DNA of 64,000 nucleotides from Owenia fusiformis (taxonomy: Eukaryota; Annelida; Polychaeta; Sabellida; Oweniidae), in assembly GCA_903813345.2 (NCBI GenBank), contig CAIIXF020000001.1, positions 45,089,885-45,153,884 on the forward strand, in the 5' to 3' direction. Position numbers and translations under genes: made by a program. The notes beneath the pieces are model-generated. The model did no database searches, was not told the origin of the DNA, and was given only the letters and a program-made list of their open reading frames with translations. Below, in pieces: positions 34,244 to 47,208 of the stretch (its first letter is position 1; the number at the start of each line of letters is the position of its first letter).

Positions 34244-34699
34244 TAAACATGTTGACATCAACAGTGTTCTATAATTGAAGCGGTGAACATCCGTGATTAT
34301 ACATATATGTGATTTGGTATCACTTCAAACCATATTGAATACAAGGTAATTCGCTTGTTGTATTGGGAATATGGAGTTTACAAATAATTTCAGGGGTCCC
34401 TAACTTCGAATCACGCGATTGCCAGCTCCGATGTCGCTGACCAGTTTCCTTTTACCCGTACTACGTCCTCAGCACGCGATTACTGGTTGGTTAGTCGTGA
34501 ACCACCAGTTCCTCTCTCCCTTTCTCCACCCACTGTGTTTCACTGTGTTGCCCTTGATGTCAATAAACTTTGTGGTAAATTGTATTCTAGACGACCGTAA
34601 GGTATCTCACGAAACATTGAATATAATAAGTGAAGATATTCCATTTTACTTTTATGAGCATGTGAGCGTTTATTTTATTTTACCATTAAGGAATGAATC
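34244..34699. other. Conserved non-coding stretch, unit B
   Basis: Near-identical to 17840-18295; no gene recognised. See the unit A entry for motifs. Confidence 0.35.
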
Positions 34700-35074
34700 A
34701 TATCATAAATGTTTGGGAGTACTTTGAATTTAAAAAATAAGCAATCAAATGACCAAATTGGAACAGTTTATGTAAAAATAGAAACATTTATATTTATCCT
34801 AACTTTTGTATATTTTAGTTTGTTTTGTAGTTTAGCTATCATATCTATGTCCTCTTATATTTTGATACTTCTCTGCCATGTTATTTTCGGAAAAATTAAC
34901 ATGGCTGAAACTTCCTAAATTACAAAAGGCCACAGCTTTGCTGCACATTATACATTACTATCTGAAATATACAAAAGTTAGGATAATTATAAATGTTCCT
35001 ATTTTTACATAAATTGTTTCAATTTGGTCATTTGATTGCTTATTTTTTAAATTCAAAGTACTCCCAAACATTTA
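34700..35074. mobile_element. Palindromic MITE (about 0.38 kb), unit B
   Basis: Same as 18296-18670, again interrupted in its right terminal repeat by the 995-bp element. Confidence 0.75.
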
Positions 35075-36069
35075 CAGGGTTGTCCAAAAAAGTGAACCCC
35101 TGCAACTGGCCATATTTCCCTTATAACTTGCAGGAATTCTTTTTTATTTTCATATGTTGTAGAGGAAGGTCTAAAATTTATGTTGGTACCATACATTTTT
35201 CTTAGTCTTGAAATTTGCAGAAATTATAAGCCCTAACCAAACATTACTGAAAATGGATAAATTGTGATTTTCAATATCCGCAATTCTTCAACCCTTTAAC
35301 ACCTTTCCCCTGAGAATTTTTTAAGCTGCAGTCTTAAAGAACTAAAATTTTCTGACTTTGTTCAATTTTAAATCCTGCACATTATGGCTTAAAATTAGCA
35401 TCCTACATTTGTTAGTTGCAAAGTTATTGTGATCCAAGAGATGTGCTAAGCTTCCACAGACGAAAACATTTTCCAGTGAAATCATGAGCATACCCCTATA
35501 TGATCTTGAATTGTCAATATCTTCATAAATCATGGACCAATTCTAATGATATATGGCTCAAAACATTGAATATTGGATTTTCTTTTGATTTTTTAAAGAT
35601 ATTTGATGAAGGGGTTATCAGATTCCTGATCACAGGGGGCAACTTCCTTCCATAAGAGGCCCCCCTCTAACTGTTGATGTAGGTAACATACCCCTGAACT
35701 GTTGAACAGTTAAAAATGCTTCAAAATGATCAATGAAAGTGTGAAATGTGTTTTCTGCTTGAATAGTGTCCCTTTTGTCATATGGTAGGGTTTTAAACTT
35801 GTATCTCTAACTGAAAGCTATTTAAGATCATCCAATGTGTTTCAACAATTTCCGTGAATCACCTTTGTAAAATTGCGTACAATGTCTAATTTCCAGGCAT
35901 GTTTGTTAAACGCTTGTAATTTCTTCAAAATTTAAGACTGAGAATAAATTATGGCATCAACCAAAATTTTAGACCTTTCTCTACAACATGTGATAATATG
36001 AGCCAATTCATGCATATATTAAGAAAAATGTAGCCTGTTGCAGGGGTTCGCTTTTTTTGGATCACCCTG
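35075..36069. mobile_element. Mariner-like foldback MITE, 995 bp, unit B
   Basis: Same element, length and TA target duplication (35073-35074 and 36070-36071) as 18671-19665. Its presence here and its absence after TLR3 supports the view that the flank of TLR2 came from the TLR1 unit. Confidence 0.85.
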
Positions 36070-36100
36070 TATGATTTGACTATAGATGCATGCATTTGAT

Positions 36101-37303
36101 CAAGGGAAAGATCAATACCCGGTGATTTCAGCGGGAAGTGGCGTTTCGTTCATTGGATGAGCTGCGCGCGCACGCATAAATGTGATTATCCAATATAATT
36201 AGGGGAGGGCTATTTGAAGTAGTTTTTGGTCTCAGGCGCGACCCAGGGCTGTTGTCTTAAGGACATTTCGTTGAAAATGAGCCATTCGGCTGATAATTGG
36301 TAAGAGTTTGCGATCTTATAATGTATAACTGTTACTCAGACACATATTTTGACACGATTCTGTTGGAAATAAGCTTTGAACCGAGAGATATTCACGATTG
36401 ATATGCACATTTTTGATTGTGCCATTGCTTTTCTATTGTACAACCCATGTATTGATAGAAGAAACATTAATAATACAGATTGGTTTACCTTCAATACATG
36501 GCAGACACTACATATCGGTCTATTAATACCAGTTTGTGCCTTAAATAGTTTTATATTTCCATCCACGGCCTGGAGCCTGGGTGTGTTTGTCTCTTATGTG
36601 TATGCTTGTGCATGGACTTCTAATCACTAGCAGAATTTAACATGATGCAAACTCGACATTATAACTCATGCTGTAACATTTTGACTTCGCTGGAAAACAA
36701 TAGGAATTATTTTTCTTGCCAATCAATCATGAATCACAATCAAAATTTCAGAATGATCAATCAGGCAATGATCCAAATCAAGTTATAACATTATATGATA
36801 TTCAGCAAGAAGTCCGGTAGAAATACAGAATATTTAAACATCAAAGCTGAAAGTTAAAAGCTAATCTGTCAATTTTCTGTCTGCAAAAGAGCGTCCCAAG
36901 AGCGTTTACATTTGACACAATAACAGACTGAGGCCTTGAAATCTAGGATTCCCCAGGAAAATATGACGTCATACTAATTAGCATAAGGATTTCCCTATTG
37001 GGGTGGGTCGAGCCTTGTTCGAAAACACAATCCATAAATACATGCTAATTTCTAAGGAGATAGGAAGTGTATAACGTGTTTATCGATTTTGTTTAAAGAT
37101 TTAATCAATTATCAAATTGTTTAAGTGGATAAAGTGGTCACACTTGCTTCAATTCATAGCGAAATCGACGGATAGAAACTGACCGAATTCCCGATATCCT
37201 ACCCCGTATTACTGTAGGCTATAAGCACAGTGACCTACAGAGGGCGCTATCACAAACAAGTACTGGACGAACCGATAAATTCCCGGGTATTGTAACGCCC
37301 TTG
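36101..37303. mobile_element. DNA transposon-like element, 1203 bp, unique to unit B
   Basis: Ends CAAGGG...CCCTTG with imperfect ~22-bp terminal repeats (both ends share CAAGGG and AATACCCGG). Flanked by ATTTGAT on both sides (36094-36100, 37304-37310); the limits are ambiguous, so the duplication could be 5-7 bp. The empty site GCATTTGATTAGTAG is at about 19683 in unit A and about 52727 in unit C. Two overlapping ORFs of 76-84 codons on opposite strands have no recognised domain. Superfamily not assigned; hAT-like is possible but the duplication is shorter than 8 bp. Confidence 0.8.
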
Positions 37304-37404
37304 ATTTGATTAGTAGAGTAACCCTGTCTAACCAAGGAATCATTTTGGAGTATTTTGTCTATGTTCGTTTGGACTTTCATTCAAGAATGTACTTTTGGTG
37401 TATA

Positions 37405-38462
37405 TCAGCTTTCGTCAGATATGTGTTGAAAGAATCTCATGAGTGATGATGTATCAGACATGGAATCTTTGTCTATATATGGTATGTGTTTATATTTGTC
37501 TTCCAGTGATAGGTGTGTCGTATTTGGGTTTTTCTTAGTAGTTCCTGGCGTTGAAACGGAATGTTTAATCTCCAACATTGGTATTTCCTCCTCAACAGGA
37601 GTATTGTCTTCTAAAGTTTGACTTAAAACTTCAATATCTGCAGCATTTGCTTCCTCCAATGGAATCATAAGCCCTTCGAGATCTGAAAAAAAATTATGGA
37701 TAAAATTAACAATTTGCAATTTACAGTTTGCAATATTGTTCTGTTCACTTGTAAAAAATGACCCAGCCAGCAAGGTGTGGAACAATCGAGTATTCACCTG
37801 GTTCATCCGAAGGGTCGAATGCTATGTTAGTATATCCTCCATTTTCCTTTAACTTCTTTAGTGCATCTTTTCGTTCCTTTTCATTGAGGTCACCCAACAG
37901 ATATTCTCGATACCTTAGTCTTTTCGCCTTTTTACTGAAAAAAGCAAAATATCCTTAATACTTTGTGTACAATGCATAGGATGGTAGTATTTCTTGATAG
38001 TGATTAATCTTTAAGATTTGATTTCTTATTTGTCTGTTGATTGTTGAATGTATTATGTAAAACGATGTTAAGATTTTTACAGAGTATATTTGCCAGAATA
38101 ACTATTGCAGCCAGGCAAAGTAGTGTTATTTGAGTAAGATTAATAACATTGATCAGATTGAACACTTACGCTCTTTCAATCCTTATGAATATCTCCATAA
38201 TGAGAAGTATTGCAAGAAGCCCAAATATGAAGACCAACACGCCTATCACCACTGAAAATGTGATAAACTTGGGTTTAAAAATGCGAAATGATTTGGGGAA
38301 TTATCCTCGCCACCTATTTACAATGTTTCAATGTTACAATTTTTACATATTATTGTTTTGAGCTTGTGATTTTAGGTACACAGTTATGACTTGACTTACT
38401 CGCCCAAGGTGTCTCGCAAATCCCATCTGTACAACCCGCATTCTTTATAAAGAAGTGCATTA
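37405..38462 (-). pseudogene. Headless 3' copy of the EB/SEA receptor (TM + cytoplasmic tail), unit B
   Basis: Same content as 19791-20849: partial ectodomain exon 38400-38462, TM exon 38170-38251, cytoplasmic exon 1 37798-37934 and tail exon 37405-37682, all with intact splice sites and frame. It is cut at the B/C junction. As in unit A, the AATAAA downstream of the stop is AATGAA. It differs from unit A by only a few substitutions. Confidence 0.8.
38459..38462. other. B/C duplication junction (ATTA)
   Basis: Identical join to 20846-20849: receptor exon sequence on the left, AGCGTAGAATTCACACATA on the right. Expected if the second junction is a copy of the first made by unequal crossing-over. 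Confidence 0.8.
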
Positions 38463-38609
38463 GCGTAGAATTCACACATAGCTATGCAAGGCTATGCAAG
38501 GTGTCCTAATCCAATCCGAACACGCTATTTCTTATAACCGCATTGCATTATATATAGATGAGACGTACCCGAGCAGACACAAAATTATTTAAGGTTTAAT
38601 CACTAGGGG

Positions 38610-39425
38610 AGGGCATTTGTACTGAAAGGAGCGTTTTCAGTGTATCTTTTTACTGAAAGGTACTGACTTTTTTAAGTAAATGTTTCAGAATATTTGTATA
38701 CTGAAAAACGTCAGTACATTTTTCAGTATACAAAAACTGAAACATTTACTGACTTTTTAAGGACATTTTAAGTACAAAAATATACTGACTTTTTAAGGAC
38801 ATTTTTAAGTATAAATAATATTGCAATTAATTTGTGATTGTGTTCATATCATATTTTCATTTTGTTTGTGCAAGGAATGAAGTAATCATGGATTTATCAA
38901 TGCAAAGTAGAGGCATGATCATATAGTAAACCAATTAAGCTTGATGAGTTCAGACATTTCTTTTGTTCTCCATACAGACACATCCAGTTTTTAATCCTTT
39001 TGTTAGTGTTAAAGTGTTTCATTAACCTATTAAAATGACCAGGTGTACCCAGGTGTCACAATCTCCTCATAATGTCAAATTGCCCTGAGTATGGAAATAT
39101 CCTATACAAGATGGATTTTCAGTATATTATTTATGCTCAGTTTTCAAAATAAAAAGTCAGTATATTTTTAAAATTCAGTATATTTTCAGTATATTTTTGT
39201 ACTTAAAATGTTCTTAAAAAGTCAGTATATTTTTCAGTACATTTTTATACTAAAAAATGATTTTAAAAGTCAGTATATTTTTCAGTACATTATATATATA
39301 CTGACTTTTTTATCAGTACATTTTTCAGTATACTAATATACTGAGACATGTACTTAAAAAAAGTCAGTATATTTTTCAGTACAAAAATACACTGATAACG
39401 CTCCTTTCAGTACAAATGTCCTCCC
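38610..39425. repeat. CAGTAC/GTACTTAAAA satellite, unit C
   Basis: Equivalent to 20995-21885 with fewer tandem units in the second cluster. No gene. Confidence 0.8.
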
Positions 39426-39479
39426 CCAGTGATTACATATTGTAAACCTTAAATAATTTTGTGTCTACTCGGATACTTC

Positions 39480-41910
39480 TCATCTAAAAGTGTTAATAAG
39501 CTTTGATACGCCTGTTTGTGATGGAATGGGAATTTTTCTAGTAGTTCTTGGTGATGGAATTATTTGTTCTTCAGCATAGACATTTACTTTTCTCGCAGTG
39601 TCCTGTGTAATGTACGCAGAGTTGTCTGTTCCGGTGGAAGTCATAATAAAAACTTCAAGATCTGAAAAATGTTTATAGATTTCATTTTCACAGAAATAAT
39701 TAGATATAAAATATTATATATTCACAATGAAAAACATTGAATCAAGCGGATTGTCTCCCTTTGTTTTTCACATCACTAGCATCTCACTTTAATATACCAA
39801 AATAATTCGGATATATTTGAAGAACAAAATGATGCGCGATAGGTCAGAGTGACAACAGTATTTTTACCTTCAGCGTTGTTCAGAGCTCTCATTTCGGGTA
39901 CAGAATTTTCACATACATCCGAGTTCTTTCCCATTGAAATAGCCTATACAGGGTCCGATTTTTAGCCATTATTTCAGCTTTAATTGGCATTCTTCTTCAC
40001 GTTTATAATGCACAATCGTTAAAATGTATATGCCCTTATGACAAACTGCAAGGCATTTTCACAAACATTTTTCTGAAATCAAGGAGGTGGCTCCCAGGAT
40101 CGAAACTTGATATTTTCCAACAATGAAAACGTCAAAATGTCGTTATTTTCTGAAATTATAACCGTCTTTTAATTCAAAATAAACAGTTCAGGAGATTCGA
40201 ACCAATATCTCGATCATTTCTTGAGAGTTTTTAGTAAAGAAGACCAAAATTCATGATTCAAATGTTGAAGTGAACAAAATGGCGGCTATTTGAATTAGAA
40301 TTTTGTATCACGACATGCCCATATATGGGACAAAATATCGATGTTGCACTCTTGAAGCCAATCCTCCTTGTCTGAAATCATAAAATGTATTGCCGTGACG
40401 TTATTTCCCCCCTTCTTGATTTTTTTTGCAAAATATTTGGCATCTCCATTAATTTTTTAGCTTGAGCCACAGACATTTATTTGGCGTAAAAACCAAGGTG
40501 ATTGGGGGTAGAGGGGCAAAGTTATGATAGTTGGAACTTGATGCCAATAAAATTGAAATTAATAAAATATCGATTGTTACTTTGTTTTAAATGCTCTAGA
40601 TAATACAAAAATATAATTGTTGCTTTTTTTTAATAGATAACAATTAAGTATAATTATTGAATTTTCTTCCCAATATGCTTTATTTCATGAAAATCGAGCC
40701 ACCATCGACTGTGTCATGAATTTTTTAAGGTAAGAAACAGTTAATCGAGAAAAACTGATTTTTTCAAAAACTAGCTTTATCTTTTGAATTATACCTTTGA
40801 ATTCTTTTGCATGTTCCTATATCTTTATGCACACGGTGGTACCAGAATTATGATGATACCTTCTTCCGAATTTTAGATATACTTTTTTTTCTCCCCGGCC
40901 CCCATTTTTCAATTTCACTATTTCGATGTTTGTGCCGTTGCTAGGTTGTTGCAAGGCAACACCATGAACCGAACTTATATTGGAACAATACCAAGTCATA
41001 CATTCATACACCTGCATACTAAATCATTAATTGGCATTTGTTGTACATCTTGAAATTGAAATGAATACTAAAGACAAAATCAAGTTGAAGTTGAAATTGC
41101 TGACTAGTATTCAATCCACATTACATTAATTTCAATGGAATTTCGCGATACCTGCTATCTTTGAAAGTGTGTAACTTCAGTTCTAGAAAAGCTTTTACCA
41201 TGATTTTAGTTTTTATTTGAAAGATAATAGATTGTTATTTAAGGCAGCGAAGCATTTTTGGCACAAACAATTTATTGTTAAAGAAAATTGACAATTTATC
41301 ACAAAATGTCAAATATTTGGATCCCCCTAGGTCACGTTGACCTCGATTTGACTTATGTTGACGTATTTTTGAAAAAACAAAAATTTTCTGAAGAGGTTAT
41401 TAAACAAGGCTTACAACAATACCAAATATAATGACACTCAGTTAGTGTTTAAAAAATTGCAGACATTAAGATTTAAGCTGCAATGGTAATGTCAATGTTT
41501 AATGAAACGTATGCCTCCTCCAGTGAAATCATAAGAATATTACATCTGACCATTATTCATCCGCTTACTTGTTTTCGCATTTCCTTTTACTTATAGTTAA
41601 TCACCAGCCAGTGATAAAGTGTTAAAACGTAAATTGCAAAATAAACAGATGAGCATAAGAATGACTAATCCTCGTTGACAAGTATACCAAAAAAAGTAGC
41701 GATGCCATATACGTGAATATCAAGATACCCGCCTGAAATATATGTATTAAAGCACTGCAATCACAGAACACATCATTGATGTTTTATCGATTTAAAACAG
41801 ATTTTCTTACACTTTTCACTTACTTCCAGATAGATTTCAGCAAACCATTTATATGCTTCTTTGACTGGTCTGAGCTGATCTAGGTCAAGGTCAGAGGCCT
41901 TTATCTAGGT
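39480..41910 (-). pseudogene. Decayed SEA/receptor-tail gene remnants, unit C
   Basis: Nearly identical to 21946-24370. The terminal tail-like exon at 39480-39661 is open (59 codons plus stop) with an AG acceptor. The exon-like NAEG piece near 39870 has a better donor (GGTAAAA) than in unit B. The SEA-like piece near 41690-41750 is present. No TM exon was found. Confidence 0.5.
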
Positions 41911-42432
41911 CAGTGCTTCTTCCCTGCTAACGATTGGTAAGAAGTATGTATTTGTGTTAGATAAACGCTCAAAAGGATTGGTATCGATATGGCGAACTGA
42001 ATTCAACATTGTTTTTCTCTTAAACCAATTATTGAAAACATTCCATTTATTATATTGAGATGATCCTAGGGTGATGACATTAATGTGTCATTACATATTG
42101 TCATCCTTGAATTATAATAGAAGGCTGGACATCCCTATCCTGCAGCAGATCTTCTCAATTACCTGTGAGTTACAGTACATAAGGGGTCCAAGATGTTTTA
42201 AACTCAAACAGCAACGTTCCAAGTGGGGTTGTGGGTCTGATTTGTTTGTGTTTGTTTAGGTTGTGTTTCATCGGCTTCATTGTCATTAAATTAATTGAAA
42301 ATAATCAAAATCATGTACAAGTTCTCAGGAGTTCATATCTTACCTGAAAATTTGAGATTTGAACAAAATACGCAATCGACCGGGCGCCGGCCGATGAATC
42401 GGAGCAAATGTGACCTAGGGATGTTGTGACAT

Positions 42433-44117
42433 ACCTCCTTGTTGGTACAAGAAACGATTGCTCATAATGTTGAACAAGGCCAAATGTTAATTATTACAAT
42501 ATGTGATATTAAAAAGGCATTTGATACAGTGTGGATAGATGGTCTCCTGGTTAAACTGTACGACTGCGGTATTAGAGGCCATTTATGAAAAATATTGTAC
42601 CTTAGCTATAAAATGTATGAATGTGCTGTAATGGTAGGCCAAATATGCTCTGAAACCTTCCCTGTATTACAAGGAGTACACCAGGGAGGGGTTCTTTCTA
42701 TGCTTTTTTACCAATTGTATATGTCAGATTTAATTGATACTATGATGCAAGTTCATACCGGTGCATCTGTAGCAGATATCAAATGTGTTTGTCCATGTTA
42801 CGCCGATGATATGTGTATTCTGTCAAACTCATATATGTCAATGCAAACCCTTCTAAATCATCTTACACATCATAGCAACAAATGGAGGTACCAAGTTCAT
42901 CCACAAAAATGTGCATATATGACCTTTAATGACAATAAAAACATACATGTTAATCACAGTTTGAGTATTGGAGGTGAGGCAATTGAAAAATCAGATTATC
43001 AAGTACATGTAGGTGTACCTCTCTCCTCCAAAAATGATGTCTCAACATATGTAGAAGAAAAATGTACTAAGGGAAGAAAGCAATTTTACTCATTACTTGG
43101 TATTGGAAATAAATGTGGAGGTGTAACTACAATTTCTGCATCTAAACTGTATAAAACTTATTCAATTCCATGTATGACCTATGCTGCCCCAGTTGTGAAT
43201 TATCAGCAGAAGGACATTGAAACTATTAATAAAACACAACGTGATATTGGGCGAAGGATCCAGTCCTTGCCTAGATCTGCTAGCAATTCCATTTCTACAG
43301 TGACCATAGGGTGGTTAGATATCGACTTGTATATAGATTTTTTAAGAATGATGTTCTTGTGGAGTCTTATTCAGTTATCATATAAGAATGTTTACAAAAG
43401 ATTACTTGTAATACGTTTGACAAAATTTTTACATGAAGGTTTTAAAAATACCAAAATATTTTCACCCATGGCATCAATGTTGCAATGTGCTATGAGGTAT
43501 GGATTTAGAGAGATTATTCAGAATATGTTAGATTGTAATATTGTGATAAGTAAAGGCCAATGGAAAAGATTCGTTTTCGCCAATGTTTCACACAGCCAAA
43601 TTTATAGAACGTCTATTCAGTCAATTATGTACAGCAGTCTTGCAGATTTTAGAAAAAACGTTTGTATTACATTGGATCCTAATATATGGTGGATCGTTGC
43701 TCAAAATTTTCCGCGGGCAACAGACTCTTGTAAACTAATGTTCAGACTTTTGGTAGGTGAGCACAACTTGAATTATAAGCATAGAGGAGGTGAAGATCAG
43801 TGTAAACGATGTAAACTGTGTAACTCATTCCAGTTAGAGACGGTTGAACATTTCTTAATGCATTGCTCTGCCGCACAATACTCCATATACAGGCAAGAAC
43901 TTAAGGAATGTTTTACTAAGCACAAGTTCGAGTTTTCGGCTGTGTTTGAGACACTTACAGTGCCTGACTCAACCGTACGAGCATTTTGCGCATTGAATAG
44001 TTTTCATACGTCTAATATGTATATAATTTTGTCATAATTTTGTACTTTTATTTTACATCACTGTACATATAAATTGTATCTCCATTTTATTATGGGCAAT
44101 AAAGATATACAATACAA
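42433..44117 (+). mobile_element. LINE-a copy, unit C, with nonsense change and deletion
   Basis: Same insertion as 24896-26690. TGG to TGA at 42586-42588 interrupts the RT frame upstream of motif B; the frame reopens at 42595 and runs to 44037. About 110 bp present in unit B (about 26403-26512, the end of the ORF) is deleted here, fusing the ORF to 3' UTR sequence. YADDM and the Cys/His knuckle remain. Non-functional. Confidence 0.85.
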
Positions 44118-44249
44118 TACTCACGGCAAAATCAAGATATCGGAAAAAAGTCATCGGTGCCTGGTCGATTTAGAAATCGGCCGGCGCCCGGCGCAAATGT
44201 GACCAAGGCATTACTTACAGTACTTTTGTCTAGGTCCAATTTGCTCCAA

Positions 44250-46050
44250 CTGGTAAGCATTGTTCATTTTATTAATTCAAATATTGATGATTTGGCGGAC
44301 ACCAGAGGCATCTTCCTCGACATAGAAGGTGCTTTTGACGCCGTTCCTCACTTCCTGTTGATCAAAAAATTAAAATCATACGGTTTACCTCAGAGTATTA
44401 TTGATCTCTTTCAAAGTTATCTTACCAATAGAAAATTAAACTGCCGTGTCAATAATATATATTCCAAATTCTCAGAGGAAGGCATAATCAATAGTGGGGT
44501 ACCCCAGGGATCTATCTGGGGGCCGTTATTCTTCCTTTTGTACATAAATGATCTACCTGAAGTCATTAGAAATGGTAAAATGTTCTTATATGCTGACGAC
44601 AGTTCTATATTTTTTAAAGTTGATAAGGACAGAGATTTAACTGAAGCTCAGCGGGAAATACAATTTGATCTTGATAAGTTGTCTGAATGGTCCGATTTGC
44701 GGAAGTTGAAATTCAAAGCATCTAAAAGTAAAGAATTGATATTTAGGAGTAGACGTCGTTTCAAGAGGCAGTTTGAGCCAGTTACCATGAATGGTGTAAC
44801 TATAGCAAGACAAGATTCACATTGCCACCTGGGTGTAATTTTAGATGATGCTCTGACTTTCACCGAACACATAACCCAACTCCGTATCAAAATAGACAAG
44901 ATGATAAATCCACTTAATTGTTTAAAATATAAGATTGCTAGTAAACACCTTGAAACTATGTATATGTCCTTTATTTTACCCCATTTAGAATACGGCTCAG
45001 TTTTAATTGATGCGGCTCCAAAACACGAACTCATGAAATTGGACAGGCTTCACTATAAGGCAGCCTTAATTGTTAGCGGCTGTATCAAGGGAACAAATAC
45101 AAACAAAGTTCTGAAAATTCTAAACTGGGCTCCACTATCGGAAAAAAAGAAAACAAAAGAAACTGTTATTAATGCATGATGTTTATTATGAAAATGCCCC
45201 TCCATACATTTCAAATATTTTCAATTTGTACCGAAACAAGAGGCCAACTCGAGCCCTAAGAAAAACGCCCCATTTTATTGTACCCGCGAAACAATCTGAA
45301 AAAACTAGACGCGGTACTGTAGTTTCTTCTATATCTGAATGGGAGAGGGACACATTACCTGATCAACTCAAAACCATTCCAATAAAGCGCACTTTTAAAT
45401 ACCATCTTAAAAAACATTTATTTCCGAAGAAGACCCTAATTGACACAGTCCACTTGAATTTAGACAGGCAAGCTGAAATAGTACTTAATAAAACCAGATG
45501 TGATTTCATTTTTCGTTACCATAAGTTCCAGCATCAATTCAATAATGTCAATCCTCAATGCCTGTGCGGTTTTCGATCTCAGACAACCCAACACCTATTC
45601 TTTTCTTGCCCCCTTTTACTTGATCTCAGGGAACAACTAGCACTTGACCTTGCAGGGATACCCAATTTCAACATTAACCATTATAACAAACTAAATGCAA
45701 AAGAGAAACTAGATACATTGTTATATGGTGGCTCAACATATAAAATTGAAACTAACAAGCTTATAGTCACAACAACTGCCAACTTTATTTCTTTAATTGT
45801 AGACTATGTTTAACTTTATATATTTGGTGTAAAATGTCACATGTAACTTACATGTATTGTCATGCTGAGTGTTCAGCAGCCTAAAATTACTTGATTTTTA
45901 TGTGCCTACTTAACTCTATTTTAGAAATTGTATAAATGTGTATTTGTGAAAATCGACATGGGCCACTAATGCCAATGGCCTTGGCCCATTGTCGGACATT
46001 GTGAAATGAAAGTATTGATAAATAAAACATAACCTATAAAAAAAAAAAAA
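44250..46050 (+). mobile_element. LINE-b copy, unit C, frameshifted
   Basis: Same insertion as 26825-28596 with target duplication TTTGCTCCAA (44240-44249 and 46051-46060). A 7-A run at 45142-45148 (6 A in unit B) shifts the frame, splitting the ORF into one ending at 45179 and one running 45172-45813. About 30 bp near 45908-45940 are present here but missing in unit B. RT motifs as in unit B. Confidence 0.85.
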
Positions 46051-46458
46051 TTTGCTCCAATTCATCGGCCGCCGCCCGGCTGATTGTAGTATATTGTTCA
46101 AAACTGATTTCAACTTGCTTCAAATTGACCAAACTTTTTTTGAAATCATGTACAAGTTCCCAGGAGTTTACAACTGACCATAACATTTGAGAGTTGACCT
46201 TCAATTTTGAACAAAATACTCAATCGACCGGGCACCAGCCGATAGATTGGGGCAAATGTTACCTAGGCTTCACAAGTAACCATATAATTCATCAAAGTTC
46301 AGAAGAATCAGTGTTTAAAACATTCTAAGCATTCTAATTCTAGAATGTATTTATATGTAGCCTCGGCCCCTCGCAATCTATGTAAATAATTATGTTGAAT
46401 TATATAGAAATAAATAACAAAAACCTTTAAAAAATTATTTCACACCACAGATTTGAAT

Positions 46459-46997
46459 CACTGCTACCCACCTAGTTACACAGACGTATCGTCAATGTAT
46501 CATGGCGGAACTACTTCCGGGACTAGGTTTCGGTAAGATTTTTTTATTTCCCGATTTACACCTACTTATAAGTCACGTTGTGAATAATAATTTGGCTCGA
46601 AGTTAAGGAACATAGTCTTTTTTGAGAATGTGTCGATGGTTTTAGGTTTTATATGTTAACGAAGACACAATTCACGTATTTAGTCCCTCGCTTTTGTTAC
46701 ACTGACGAACGACCAATATCAGTGTAATATTGGCAATATTAATGCCGATCGTCAGTGTAACAAAAGCGAGGTACTAAATATGTGAAATGCGAATTCTTTA
46801 ACATACCCAACCTAAAACCATCGACACATTCTCAAATAAGACTATCTCCCATAACTTGAGCCAAATTATAATCCATATCGTGACTTATAAGTAGATGTAA
46901 ATCGAGAAATAAAAATATCTTACCAAATTCAAATCCCGGAAGTAGTTCAGCCATGATACACTGACGATACGTCTGTGTAACTAGGTGGGTAGCAGTG
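46459..46997. mobile_element. 540-bp foldback element upstream of TLR3
   Basis: Same element and TGAAT flanks as in units A and B. It ends 212 bp before the TLR3 ATG. Confidence 0.85.
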
Positions 46998-47049
46998 TGA
47001 ATGAAAAGGTCACAAAACTAGTTTGAATCGATAAAATTGATCGGCCTGG

Positions 47050-47057
47050 TATGTAAA
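47050..47057 (+). promoter_or_regulatory. Altered TATA-like site of TLR3 (TATGTAAA)
   Basis: Position-equivalent to the TLR1 TATATAAA; same variant as TLR2, consistent with their shared upstream origin. Confidence 0.35.
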
Positions 47058-47208
47058 ACTCCACAAAGCAAATCATAGCAGCAGAAAATATAAGGTTTGT
47101 TTACTTTATTTTGTTGAGCTTGTCGCTATATTCCAGGTAAAAAGGCAACTGTGCTGTTAAGAAACTATAAAAACATAATACAAATATAATCGACATCTAG
47201 AGAGCAAT

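Larger units (their letters stand above)
20850..38462 (+). repeat. Tandem segmental duplication, unit B
   Basis: The left part, up to within the TLR2 gene, matches unit C including both LINEs. The right part, from within TLR2 onward, matches unit A including the GAACG repeat and the 995-bp MITE. It also has a private 1.2-kb element at 36101-37303. The right edge is the B/C junction with the same ATTA junction sequence (38459-38462) as the A/B junction. Confidence 0.85.
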
